Assembly: GCA_964579725.1 (NCBI GenBank)
Contig: CAZOHG010000080.1
Coordinates: 1-13,777 of the forward strand
Reading direction: 5' to 3'
DNA length: 13,777 bases
DNA from: CAZOHG01 sp964579725
GTDB taxonomy: Bacteria > Zhuqueibacterota > JdFR-76 > BMS3Abin05
Shown: one piece after another, positions 1 to 7,879 of the stretch
Layout of the letters: each line of letters opens with the position of its first letter
Numbering within the stretch: the first letter of the stretch is position 1
The notes under the pieces: generated by a model
Database searches by the model: none
Told to the model about the DNA's origin: nothing
The model's input: only the letters and a program-made list of their open reading frames with translations
Position numbers and translations under genes: made by a program

Positions 1-204
1 AAGAATGGTCACATCTGCCGGGGCTACAACGGCAGATCCCCCCATTTGTTTGATTTCTGAAGCGACTTCCTCGAGACGTTTTCGATTACGTGCCAGAAGG
101 CCAACGGATACCCCCTCTTTGGCCAATCCCAAAGCGGCGGCCCGTCCGATGCCGCTGCTGGCTCCGGTAACGATTGCCTTTTTGCCCTGGAGCTCGAAAG
201 TCAT
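1..204 (-). CDS. Short-chain dehydrogenase/reductase, N-terminal part (runs off the left edge)
   Basis: The first 68 codons of an NAD(P)-dependent oxidoreductase of the classical SDR family lie here; the rest is outside the window. Residues 13-20 read TGASSGIG, the glycine-rich cofactor loop of the Rossmann fold, after the first beta strand (KKAIVTG). ADVT near residues 63-66 is the conserved Asp that contacts the adenine ring. Arginine in LLARNRKR after the second strand hints at NADPH rather than NADH, which is inference. The ATG lies only 4 bases after the selB stop, and GAGGTAA, overlapping that stop, gives a good Shine-Dalgarno site about 7 bases upstream. Translation is therefore probably coupled to selB. 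The substrate cannot be told: FabG-like ketoacyl reductases and many others share this N-terminus, and the catalytic Tyr-x-x-x-Lys lies beyond the edge. A role in selenium metabolism is not implied by position alone. Confidence 0.9.
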   Translation of the reverse strand, partial: MTFELQGKKAIVTGASSGIGRAAALGLAKEGVSVGLLARNRKRLEEVASEIKQMGGSAVVAPADVTIL

Positions 205-208
205 TTTT

Positions 209-2149
209 TTACCTCAAAATCTTTGTTTTTTTGTATTTTTCAAACTGGAGCCCCCGTACTCGAAAATCTCCGTTTCGTTCGGTTACCTGTAAATTGTCAA
301 AATATTCCAAAAGCGGAACAGCGTATTTTCGGCTGGTTTGCAACAAATTCCGGAAATCCCCCACACGAATGGCATCGTTTTTCTCAATGAATTGAATGGC
401 TTCTTTCAGAGCAAGGTGAATAAATTTCATTAAGAACGGAATATTTCCTTCCAGAACAAGCAATTCCTTTTTTTGTATTCCGTATTGAATTAGATTTTGA
501 ACGATTTCCTTTTGAACAGAAAGCAATTCCGGTAGCTCTTCAATTCTGGGCGGTTGAAATCGATATGTTTCTAACAGGTCTAACAATTTCTGGTACAATT
601 TATTTTGATTGTCATCTAATCCAAATTTAAAAGAAGGTAAGCGAACGCGCTCATTTTCAATCCGAAGAAGGTCATTTTTTTCAAGATAAGAAAGCAAAGC
701 CTGAAAAACGGATTCTTCAAGGTTCGGATTAAATTTGTGGTGCAATTCGGCTTTGGGAATCCCCGGCAGAACCGGAAATTGGCGGTGAAAATCCGACACA
801 ATCTCGGGAATGACCCTGCAATAGTCGGACAGCACACCTGAAGAGACAACGTACTCCTTTTTTCCGACAGTGAACAGATAAACCTGTTTCTTTTTTTCCA
901 GAGCCGCCAAAATCTCCTTTGTTTTTGAAGGCGGAATTCCTGCCCCGAAAGCCAATTGGTCGATAGGACGAGGAAATCGGTAGGTGTTTAAAAATTCCAA
1001 AAGGACATTTTCCGGCTGATTCGATTCCAAAAGCCTTAGATGCTCGAGCACGGATTGTTGAAAGCGTTTGTGACGGTGAAGCGGATGATTGTCCAGTACA
1101 ACGCCTCCCCCGATGGTCATTTGCGGTGAGTACCGACGAATAACGAAGCGATCCAGGCGGTTTAAAACGACGTCATTTTCAAAAAACAATTGCGCAAAAC
1201 CGCCTTCACCCGGTTCGAGGGCATTGGCATCGAGAAGACGAATGCGAGCAAAAACCTCAGAGGTGCCCACATGAAAACGAACCCGTTCCTGATTACGAAC
1301 CGATTGGGGAGCATTTTTTAAAATTTGAATTTTTACATCGATTCGCTTGGTTGCGCGACCAAAGTTTGGCGTTGCCAGGACATTGCCGCGTTCAATTTCA
1401 TGCTTGGCAATTCCCGCGAGATTCACGGCCGCCCGGTCTCCCATTTCCACCCGCTCAACAGGCTTTTCGTGCTTTTGCAAGCCTCGGACTTTTAGTAGCC
1501 GATGCGCGGGCAAGAGTTCCACAGTCTCAGTCGTCTTCAATCGGCCTGAGAGCACCGAGCCAGTTACAACGGTTCCGAATCCCTTAATACTGAAGGATCG
1601 ATCAATGGGCATCCAGAAGAATCCGCGGTCCAATTTGGGTGAAGGAGTTTCGAGAAAACTGTCTAATGTCCGGCGGATGGCGTCCAGACCCTCTCCGGTG
1701 GTGGCCGAAAACCGTAAAATGGGCGCATTTTCCAGAAAGGTTCCCTGAATTAAATTTCGAACATCTTCCTCAACCAATTCAACCCATTCGGTTTCAACCA
1801 AATCAATTTTGCTTAAGACCACAAAGCCGCGGGGAACTCCCAAGACGTTTAAAATATCGAGATGTTCGCGGGTTTGCGGCATCACACCATCGTCAGCCGC
1901 CACCAACAAGATAGCCATATCGATGGTGGTCACGCCGGCCACCATGTTTTTAATAAAACGCTCGTGGCCGGGGACGTCAATGAAGGCTGCTCGGTCGCCG
2001 TAAAAGGCAAACCCAAGGTCAATGGTCAGGCCGCGTTCCTTTTCTTCCGTTAAGCGATCGGGATCCATTCCCGTAAGCGCCTTAACCAGAGTACTTTTAC
2101 CGTGGTCAATATGGCCGGCCGTTCCGATAATGATATGCCGCTGGCTCAT
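209..2149 (-). CDS. selB: Selenocysteine-specific translation elongation factor SelB
   Basis: SelB is the GTPase that brings selenocysteyl-tRNA(Sec) to the ribosome at UGA codons followed by a SECIS hairpin. The 646-residue protein has the whole family layout. The EF-Tu-like G domain has G1 GHIDHGKST at residues 12-20, the ERGLTIDLGF segment near 38-47, G3 DVPGH at 58-62, G4 SKID at 113-116 (in place of NKxD) and G5 SAT at 148-150. Beta-barrel domains follow to about residue 345 (FGTVVTGSVLSG near 191-202). The rest is the winged-helix region that binds SECIS RNA. The last winged helix has the SelB hallmark TSRKYAVPLLEYFD around 605-618. Length is slightly above the E. coli protein (about 614). 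The ATG overlaps the selA TGA by 4 bases, and AGAGGTG just upstream is a clear ribosome binding site. Assignment is secure. Confidence 0.97.
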   Translation of the reverse strand: MSQRHIIIGTAGHIDHGKSTLVKALTGMDPDRLTEEKERGLTIDLGFAFYGDRAAFIDVPGHERFIKNMVAGVTTIDMAILLVAADDGVMPQTREHLDILNVLGVPRGFVVLSKIDLVETEWVELVEEDVRNLIQGTFLENAPILRFSATTGEGLDAIRRTLDSFLETPSPKLDRGFFWMPIDRSFSIKGFGTVVTGSVLSGRLKTTETVELLPAHRLLKVRGLQKHEKPVERVEMGDRAAVNLAGIAKHEIERGNVLATPNFGRATKRIDVKIQILKNAPQSVRNQERVRFHVGTSEVFARIRLLDANALEPGEGGFAQLFFENDVVLNRLDRFVIRRYSPQMTIGGGVVLDNHPLHRHKRFQQSVLEHLRLLESNQPENVLLEFLNTYRFPRPIDQLAFGAGIPPSKTKEILAALEKKKQVYLFTVGKKEYVVSSGVLSDYCRVIPEIVSDFHRQFPVLPGIPKAELHHKFNPNLEESVFQALLSYLEKNDLLRIENERVRLPSFKFGLDDNQNKLYQKLLDLLETYRFQPPRIEELPELLSVQKEIVQNLIQYGIQKKELLVLEGNIPFLMKFIHLALKEAIQFIEKNDAIRVGDFRNLLQTSRKYAVPLLEYFDNLQVTERNGDFRVRGLQFEKYKKTKILR

Positions 2150-3558
2150 GACACCTCTTCCCCGATTTTTTTCAGGGCTTCGCCGACAAGGATTAATTCA
2201 TCCTCGCGTATTGTACGCAGATTCAGAAAGAATTCTTCATCTCGAATGTAGCCGATAATTGGGGGATTGTTTTGTCTGAGAAGTTTTGCTAATTGATTGG
2301 GTGATAGCGAAATAGGCGCTATTTTTAAGACATAGCTTTTAATTTCTTTTAGCGGAATGGCTCCGCTTCCAACCTGCGACGACCCGAAAACAAGGTCAAT
2401 GTAAAAGTATTGGGACAGATCCTTTTTGAATCGACGCAAAAAGGTTTCGCCGCGTTCTTTTTGTATTTCAAGGGTTTCGGTCAGCATCCGAAGGGCAGGG
2501 ATTCGTTGGACAAAATCCCTCTTAAAATAAAGCGCAAGGGTGGCTTCGAGAGAGGCCAATATCAACTTGTCCAGACGAAGGGCGCGCAGCAAATGATTGC
2601 TGCGAATCTTCTGAATGTACCGTTTCTTGCCTACCAAAATACCGGCCTGCGGCCCGCCCAAAATTTTGTCCCCGCTAAAGGTCACCACATCCACCCCCAA
2701 TTCAACCTGCTTTGAAACGATTGGTTCGTGGGGTAGTCCGTATTGTTCCAGGTCGATAAAAACCCCTCCCCCTAAGTCGTAAATGACCGGAATGTTTCGG
2801 GAATGTGCCAGCGCCACAATTTCTTGAACAGGGGTCTCTTTGACAAAACCCAATACCCGGTAATTGGAGGGATGAGCGATCATGAGGGCACCCGTGTTTT
2901 CCGCAATGGCCGCTTCGTAATCCCGAAGGTGGGTTTTATTGGTGGTACCGACCTCAACCATTTTGGCCCCGCTGGCCATCATTACTTCCGGAATGCGAAA
3001 AGCCCCTCCAATTTCAATTAGTTGGCCCCTGGAAATGACCACTTCCTTTCCCCTGGCCAGCGAGTTTAAGGCCAAAAGAACCGCAGCAGCATTGTTGTTC
3101 ACCACGGCGGCGGCTTCTGCACCGGAGAGTTTTACAATAAATTTCTCCACAATATCGGTTCGCTCCCCCCTTTTTCCGGATTCCAGATCAAACTCCACGC
3201 TACAATAGTGCTCAATAAGCTCGTCCAATTTTTCTTTGACCTCTTTGGCGAGAGGAGCACGTCCCAGATTGGTGTGCAAAACAACCCCTGTTCCATTAAC
3301 AACGCGCTTGAGACGAGAATCCAGAAAATTGTGGAGTTTTTTTTGCGCTATGGCAAGGATGGCTTGTTTCGAATGACTCTTGTTCTTTGGCGTAACTTTT
3401 TGTTGCAAGATTTCTTCACGAAATGTCTCCAAGGATTCCCGTAATAAATTGGTAATAAACGCTGTGTCGAATTCCTGCAACCAACCTACCACGGGCTCCT
3501 CACTCAAAAGGGCATGAATCGAGGGAAGCGTTCTAAAAAGATTTTCAAAACTTTCCAT
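2146..3558 (-). CDS. selA: L-seryl-tRNA(Sec) selenium transferase SelA
   Basis: SelA is a PLP enzyme, known as a large ring-shaped homo-oligomer, that converts Ser-tRNA(Sec) to Sec-tRNA(Sec) using selenophosphate. The 470-residue product has the expected length (E. coli about 463). An N-terminal helical region recognises the tRNA. NGTGVVLHTNLGRAPL at residues 88-103 is a family signature. FSGDKILGGPQAG around 294-306 contains the Lys298 expected to bind PLP, and YDLGGG near 260-265 belongs to the cofactor pocket. No frameshift or missing key residue is seen. The ATG is preceded by a weak GGAG about 18 bases upstream and GAGA nearer, so initiation may be modest. It lies 142 bases downstream of a membrane-protein gene on the same strand; I see no convincing promoter or terminator in that gap. 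The 4-base ATGA overlap with selB indicates co-translation. Confidence 0.97.
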   Translation of the reverse strand: MESFENLFRTLPSIHALLSEEPVVGWLQEFDTAFITNLLRESLETFREEILQQKVTPKNKSHSKQAILAIAQKKLHNFLDSRLKRVVNGTGVVLHTNLGRAPLAKEVKEKLDELIEHYCSVEFDLESGKRGERTDIVEKFIVKLSGAEAAAVVNNNAAAVLLALNSLARGKEVVISRGQLIEIGGAFRIPEVMMASGAKMVEVGTTNKTHLRDYEAAIAENTGALMIAHPSNYRVLGFVKETPVQEIVALAHSRNIPVIYDLGGGVFIDLEQYGLPHEPIVSKQVELGVDVVTFSGDKILGGPQAGILVGKKRYIQKIRSNHLLRALRLDKLILASLEATLALYFKRDFVQRIPALRMLTETLEIQKERGETFLRRFKKDLSQYFYIDLVFGSSQVGSGAIPLKEIKSYVLKIAPISLSPNQLAKLLRQNNPPIIGYIRDEEFFLNLRTIREDELILVGEALKKIGEEVS

Positions 3559-3700
3559 TGAAATCTCTATTTTTTCTCCAAAAATGGTTATTCAACTTCG
3601 TCCACCACTGGCAGGCGAAACGTGTCCTTTGTTTTTCCTCTCCCCTTCCTCACGATTGTGCCTTTCCAAATTGCCCAAACGCACCGAAATTTAGGCCCAA

Positions 3701-4393
3701 TTACCTGCGGGGTACCGCAGCGTCCGACCATTCGCCTGCCGACCTGGCGCGCAAGATTAGCCAAATCCCCAAAAAAATAAGTTCAGAAGCGTAAAAAATC
3801 CGAATAATTGGCAGAGAGACCCAGGTACTAAGCAAAAAAAGGCCCAGCGGTGTCAGTACAATTCCGGGAATTAGCGTCCAGTGCATTTCTTTTTGTTGGG
3901 GCATCAGAATGTAAAGATACAAAAAACTTAGCCCAAATCCGAAAAGAAAAAGGGCGCCGTTTAAATTGTTCTTGATTTCAAATTGTGCAGCCAAAAAGTG
4001 GCTAACGGAGAAAAGAAACACCAAAACAGACAAAAAGTAAACCAGAAGTAAATGCGGCTGGCGAAAATAAAGGCGGATCAGCACCACAGAAAGAGAAAAT
4101 CCCCACACGTCGGAAACCGCCGAAAAAAGGTGAAGTGCAGCGGCACCATAGCCAAATGACCCAATAAGCAGAAAAAGACCGCTTTCTCGAATCCACATCC
4201 GATCACGGGTACCGAATTTGACCGAAAGCAATAAAAGCAAACCCGAGATGAAAAACAAAAGAAAGAGGACCCCATTCCGCCGTGCGGGGAGCCCGAACCA
4301 ATCCCAAAGCATCCAGAGAAGTCCCAGTAAAATAAAAAAATACCCTGGCCAGAATTGTTTGTGAAACAGGCGGTTTTTACCGAAAAAGCCCAT
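3701..4393 (-). CDS. Polytopic membrane protein of unknown function (about 8 transmembrane helices)
   Basis: I do not recognise this 230-residue protein. It is very hydrophobic, with probable membrane helices near residues 14-34, 40-58, 71-90, 93-110, 114-134, 145-163, 173-190 and 195-214, so most of the chain lies in the membrane. The loops are short and carry Arg/Lys clusters (ARR at 37-39, TRDR at 62-65) but no obvious catalytic motif. The first helix, with FWPGYFFILLGLLW, resembles the short WP-G-hydrophobic-G pattern of several small envelope membrane proteins; that similarity is too weak to name a family. The ATG has a TGAGGA site 8-9 bases upstream and a good promoter-like sequence further up. 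The C-terminus (ARSAGEWSDAAVPRR) is polar and probably cytoplasmic. It precedes selA in the same direction, but I see no functional reason to link it to selenium. Confidence 0.8.
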   Translation of the reverse strand: MGFFGKNRLFHKQFWPGYFFILLGLLWMLWDWFGLPARRNGVLFLLFFISGLLLLLSVKFGTRDRMWIRESGLFLLIGSFGYGAAALHLFSAVSDVWGFSLSVVLIRLYFRQPHLLLVYFLSVLVFLFSVSHFLAAQFEIKNNLNGALFLFGFGLSFLYLYILMPQQKEMHWTLIPGIVLTPLGLFLLSTWVSLPIIRIFYASELIFLGIWLILRARSAGEWSDAAVPRR

Positions 4394-4440
4394 AGTTAAA
4401 ATTCCTCACCCGAACCTGTTCAAGCCTGAACGTGTGTTTT

Positions 4441-4469
4441 ATAATAATAAATTGTGGCGAAAAAATCAA
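4441..4469 (-). promoter_or_regulatory. Putative sigma-70-type promoter for the membrane-protein gene
   Basis: Read on the minus strand, TTGATT (4469-4464) and TATTAT (4446-4441) are separated by exactly 17 bases, close to a -35/-10 pair. The start codon lies 48 bases further on. The region is AT-rich compared with its surroundings. Transcription from here could continue through selA, selB and the SDR gene because I see no terminator in the 142-base gap before selA. The rest of the 153-base gap between the barrel gene and this one holds no other clear signal. This is a pattern match only. Confidence 0.4.
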
Positions 4470-4546
4470 TGAAAATAGATTTTTGGGGCGGATCTCGTTG
4501 AAAGGAGTTTTCTGGGTTTAAGGACTTTTGGGCCAAAAAGGTCGCT

Positions 4547-6151
4547 TTAAAACTTGCGGTGCAGCTCAAGGGTGAAAATGGACACTCTGGAATTGTTGTG
4601 TTCTAACTCCTGGTCAATAGCGGTGTCGTTGTGCAAAACCACGTCCAGCTCGTAATGGGCCCAAAACTGCCAGGAAGCAAAAAGCATGGCTGCCGTTTCA
4701 TTTTGATTGGTGTAAAGATTAAATCCTTCCGTGTCCCCTTCTTCCCCATTGGGGTGGCGGCGCATTTCGTAACTGATTTGACCCGAAATCAGCAAATTCC
4801 GAAAATTCAAAAAATCAATGCCCACCTGAACCCCGCGGACAGTGTAATCCTTGACTGCCCAATTGGCCCCTTCAATTTCCCTGTGCCTGTACCGTTTCTG
4901 AATAAAAAGGTAGCCAAGATCAATGGTAAAGTTACTTGAAGGAGACCAGCTAACTGCCGAAACTGCCGTAAGATAATCGTAATCAACCAAATAGGTATTT
5001 ACAGGGCTGTAGCGGCGCTGTACATTCATTGTACTAAGTTTAAATGCAAAGGGTCCGCCAAGAGGTTGTTTCAATAGAAAGGAACCGTACCAATCGTGGT
5101 AACTTCCCAAAAAATACAAAGAATCGAGGGGAGTAGAGTTGTCGTTCAGAAATCGGCGATCTATTTGTAAGGTCAGCTCCGACCGCTTTAAAACAAAATA
5201 CGAACGCAGGGAAATTCGTTTCTGGGAATAATCTAATTTTGAAAATTGCTGGTGGCGGCGATTTTCCATTTCTGCCGAAAGGCGCATCCACCGCACCAAG
5301 GGGGGAAAAAACTGAACGTACCCCCAAAAGCGGCGGCGCGAGTAATTGGGGAAATTTTGATCGGGTTTGTCGTAACGACGGTACGAAATTTCGTATTCGC
5401 AAAGCGCGTTGATTTTGTCTTTCCAATTGGCCTGCCACTGAATCCCACCCAATCCCTGAACATATTTCATCTCAAATTCCCGACGGTAACCCATTCCCTC
5501 CCAATCCGTCCAGATTGTAAGATTTTGATTTTGGTGTAGAGGGAGGTCACCCGAGGCGTGAAAGTCCCCAAGGGTGTAATCCCGGCTGAGCCGAACCGAT
5601 CCGTTCCAATTTAGATTGGTCCGTTCCCCGATTTTTCCAAGACCGTCTAAGCTGAAGCCGACAAAGGGATTCTGTGTGGCGTCAATAAGATTACTGTCCC
5701 TGCCGCTGTAGGTAATTTCAAAGTCCTGGCGCGATACGTCCATTCCGGAAGACACTCTCCACTGGTTTTGAAAAATGGGCGTGGCTCGAATTTCCGTTTG
5801 GCCGGCAGACATTTTAGACGGCCCGGGCGGAGGTGCCAGTATGTCGAGAGCGGACTGCACGTAAATTTGAGCCAGATTGGAGTCCCCGTCATCCAAGGCT
5901 TGAAGCGCCATTTTTTTAAATAACCGAACCTCTCCGGCAAGATTGGAATCGGAAAGAGAGATTAATTTTCGGTCGATTGTGGAAAGTTGAAGTTTCAGTT
6001 GGATTATCACGGACAATGTGTCCGGTTGAAGGCCTCCAGACTGAGGGCAGGCATTGACGGAAGGGAATCGGCCCGCCAAAACAAAACCACAAAAAAAGAT
6101 GGTCCATCTTGGTAGGAAACCGAGAAATTTTGGGGGATTTTTTTGCCGCAT
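4547..6151 (-). CDS. Probable outer-membrane beta-barrel protein with a short N-terminal helical domain
   Basis: The product of 534 residues is not one I can name. Residues 1-36 form a signal peptide (basic start, then a hydrophobic run such as IFFCGFVLAG, then SVNAC). Residues about 45-106 are helical, ending in a unit (LQALDDGDSNLAQIYVQSALDIL) that resembles the repeats of the gene just upstream. From about residue 120 to the end the chain is built of alternating polar/hydrophobic strands rich in Tyr, Trp and Phe, such as DFEITYSG and TIDLGYLFIQ. It ends in Phe (LHRKF), as many outer-membrane barrels do. I chose the ATG at 6151 because it starts the signal peptide; the open frame extends to 6250, but those extra 33 residues are polar and overlap the upstream gene. 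There is no Shine-Dalgarno site at this start. The gap to the upstream stop is 25 bases, so co-transcription is likely. Location and fold are predicted; function is unknown. Confidence 0.75.
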   Translation of the reverse strand: MRQKNPPKFLGFLPRWTIFFCGFVLAGRFPSVNACPQSGGLQPDTLSVIIQLKLQLSTIDRKLISLSDSNLAGEVRLFKKMALQALDDGDSNLAQIYVQSALDILAPPPGPSKMSAGQTEIRATPIFQNQWRVSSGMDVSRQDFEITYSGRDSNLIDATQNPFVGFSLDGLGKIGERTNLNWNGSVRLSRDYTLGDFHASGDLPLHQNQNLTIWTDWEGMGYRREFEMKYVQGLGGIQWQANWKDKINALCEYEISYRRYDKPDQNFPNYSRRRFWGYVQFFPPLVRWMRLSAEMENRRHQQFSKLDYSQKRISLRSYFVLKRSELTLQIDRRFLNDNSTPLDSLYFLGSYHDWYGSFLLKQPLGGPFAFKLSTMNVQRRYSPVNTYLVDYDYLTAVSAVSWSPSSNFTIDLGYLFIQKRYRHREIEGANWAVKDYTVRGVQVGIDFLNFRNLLISGQISYEMRRHPNGEEGDTEGFNLYTNQNETAAMLFASWQFWAHYELDVVLHNDTAIDQELEHNNSRVSIFTLELHRKF

Positions 6152-6176
6152 ACAAGTCAAATCGAAAAAGTCTACA

Positions 6177-7694
6177 TCATTCTTGGATTTTTTGCCAGGC
6201 AATTTGAGCGATGTGCAATAGCTGAGAAGCCTGTGATTTTTGGTTCGCACGTAAATACTGAGCGATTTGTTTCAAAAGGCTCTTTAACAAATCATAATAA
6301 CTTTTTTGAATTGGAGTCAATTTACTAGTTTCAATCTCTGAAAGGTGACCTTGCAAATCCTCAAATTGCTTTTGTAAATCCAGGTTGGAAAAATCAGGTG
6401 AGACGGCTGAGGAGGTTTGAGACAATTTGTCAAGTTGAATGGTGAGTCGATTGGCAACCAAGATATTAGCCGCGCTTTTCTGGAGTTTTCCCGCCGAAAG
6501 GTTTTGCTTGGCGGCATTCAGGAAACGACCGGCCAGTTTGAGCAATGTTTTTGCCGCCGGAGAGTTCATTTTTTGGGCACGCAAATTCTGCAAATTCTGG
6601 TCGATTTCGGAAATGTTTTCCTGAAGCATATTGCGGTAGTCGGCATTTTGTCCCATTCCGCTGCGATTGAGTTGCGTCGCCAATTTCCGGGCGACATCGG
6701 CTTCTTGCATGGCTAAGGGGTAATTTTCACGATCGAAATCACGCTGAGCCTTGCGAAGGAGGTTTTGTGCCTGCAAAAGCAGCTTCATTTGCAGGCGTCC
6801 GGTATGAGCGCCCGGGCCGTGGATTTGTTGTTCAGTGGAATGGACTATTTGCTGTGAAAGCGTCAGGGCTTCTCGAGCCTGCTCGGCAACGGCACTATTT
6901 TGACCGCGCAGCAAATCGATGGCACGCAACATGAGACGCGTCGCCCATTGGTAAAAACGGGTTGCTTGTTCCACATTGCCTTTTTTGAAACTTCGATTGG
7001 CTTTCCGCGCTTGCTCAAGAGCTTGGTGGTACAGGCTGACTCCCAGAGGGGTTCTGGCGTTTTGCAGAAGAGAATCCGCCTGTTTTCGCAGATCCTGAAA
7101 ATTCTGCAACTCGGTTTGGAAGGCAGCCAGATTTTCCGGTGAACTTTTTGCTAACAATTTCAGACAATTTTCCAACACTTTTTTTTCGGTTTTTAAATAG
7201 CTGTTGGCTTTCGTGTAATTTCCATTTTGAAAGGCTCGAATAGCTTTTTCGCGAAGCTGCTTGGCCGTTTTCAGCAGGCGGTCAGCATCGGGATTGTAAT
7301 GCTGGTGCAACAAAGCCTCAGCCTTTTGAATTTGGTCGTCCAATTCACCCTGGAGTGAATTCCGAATGGTTGTGAGCGATTGCTTGAGAGCCGAATCCGA
7401 AAGGCGAATCGCCAGTTTCAGTTCCTGTTGCGCCGTCGGAATTCTTCCCGCTTTGGCATCCCGCAGCGCCTTTTGGCGATAATCTTTAATGGTTCGAATC
7501 GTTGCGTCTAACTTTTTGTTGGGATATTGGCGAGCAAGGGTTTCAAGTTTTTGAAGTCGTTCGTCCAATTGGTTCACCAATCGCTGAATTGAGCCGGGGG
7601 TTGTTCTTTGGGCAAATACTGAAGAGGAGCTTAGCTGGAAAAGCAAACAGCCAAGAAAAAGGAGAAGGAAAAATGTCGGTGTCTTACGTGTCAT
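6177..7694 (-). CDS. Exported all-helical repeat protein, probably periplasmic
   Basis: This 505-residue protein starts with a clear signal peptide (MTRKTPTFFLLLFLGCLLFQ, then a likely cut after VFAQ near residue 29). The mature part is almost entirely helical and rich in Gln, Leu, Ala, Lys and Asn. I see about six degenerate repeats of roughly 75-86 residues. Each contains a TPR-like core with Ala, then often a Gly/Asn turn, Tyr or a polar residue, then Ala and Leu: near 75-98, 150-172, 230-255, 314-340, 390-414 and 478-500 (for example RAFQNGNYTKANSYL). No enzyme motif is visible, which suits a scaffold or tether. It is not a canonical TPR protein because the unit is longer than 34 residues. 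It is followed after 25 bases by the barrel-protein gene, which carries one similar unit. The ATG lacks a good Shine-Dalgarno site. I do not recognise a named family. Confidence 0.75.
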   Translation of the reverse strand: MTRKTPTFFLLLFLGCLLFQLSSSSVFAQRTTPGSIQRLVNQLDERLQKLETLARQYPNKKLDATIRTIKDYRQKALRDAKAGRIPTAQQELKLAIRLSDSALKQSLTTIRNSLQGELDDQIQKAEALLHQHYNPDADRLLKTAKQLREKAIRAFQNGNYTKANSYLKTEKKVLENCLKLLAKSSPENLAAFQTELQNFQDLRKQADSLLQNARTPLGVSLYHQALEQARKANRSFKKGNVEQATRFYQWATRLMLRAIDLLRGQNSAVAEQAREALTLSQQIVHSTEQQIHGPGAHTGRLQMKLLLQAQNLLRKAQRDFDRENYPLAMQEADVARKLATQLNRSGMGQNADYRNMLQENISEIDQNLQNLRAQKMNSPAAKTLLKLAGRFLNAAKQNLSAGKLQKSAANILVANRLTIQLDKLSQTSSAVSPDFSNLDLQKQFEDLQGHLSEIETSKLTPIQKSYYDLLKSLLKQIAQYLRANQKSQASQLLHIAQIAWQKIQE

Positions 7695-7767
7695 TTTTGT
7701 GGGTTGTTCTTTTTCAAATTCTGCAAGCGCTACATAGTGTCGCCCTATTGCTCTTTTTTGTGCTATT

Positions 7768-7785
7768 GCCGTCTTTTGTGACGGC
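7768..7785. repeat. Small inverted repeat in the leader of the helical-repeat gene
   Basis: GCCGTC and GACGGC form a perfect 6-base stem around a 6-base loop (TTTTGT on the plus strand). It lies 74 bases upstream of the minus-strand start at 7694, inside the 185-base gap between that gene and the surface-protein gene. There is no T-run on either side, so it is not a terminator. It could be a transcript leader hairpin or a protein-binding site. I recognise no known riboswitch. Confidence 0.4.
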
Positions 7786-7831
7786 CAAATGGCTTGCTTA
7801 AAAGGTACCGAAAATTTTCGCTCAAATCAAT

Positions 7832-7869
7832 AAAAAAGCACGAGGTGCCGGTTAGAGGCCGGCACCTCG
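7832..7869 (-). terminator. Strong intrinsic (rho-independent) terminator of the surface-protein gene
   Basis: On the minus strand, CGAGGTGCCGG pairs perfectly with CCGGCACCTCG (11 pairs, mostly G/C) around a 7-base loop. TGC and then six T follow. The stem begins 11 bases after the TAA stop at 7880. It should end transcription of the 1005-codon gene, so the two genes further on need their own promoter in the remaining 137 bases. Confidence 0.93.
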
Positions 7870-7879
7870 CAAAATTCTC

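Noticed and set aside
1347..1748. A 133-codon plus-strand open frame inside selB.
   Set aside because: It is antisense to an unambiguous SelB G-domain/barrel region, is Arg/Ser/Pro-rich as such shadows are, and has no ribosome binding site.
3559..3700. A tRNA-Sec (selC) or other RNA gene in the gap upstream of selA.
   Set aside because: Neither strand shows an acceptor stem, a T-arm (GGTTCGA-type) or a TCA anticodon loop of a long-armed tRNA.
3705..3720. A 6-pair hairpin CTGCGG / CCGCAG at the end of the membrane-protein gene as a terminator.
   Set aside because: It overlaps the last codons, is short, and has no T-run after it on the minus strand.
4523..4542. An imperfect palindrome around TTTTGGGCCAAAA after the barrel-protein gene as a terminator.
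   Set aside because: The loop would be a single base and pairing beyond six bases needs bulges; there is no following T-run.
5916..6179. The helical-repeat gene ends in TGA and the same frame stays open for about 87 more codons, as a selenoprotein read-through would.
   Set aside because: The extension is the shadow of the barrel-protein gene in another frame; it is rich in Pro/Arg/Phe, has no redox motif, and no SECIS-like hairpin is visible right after the TGA.
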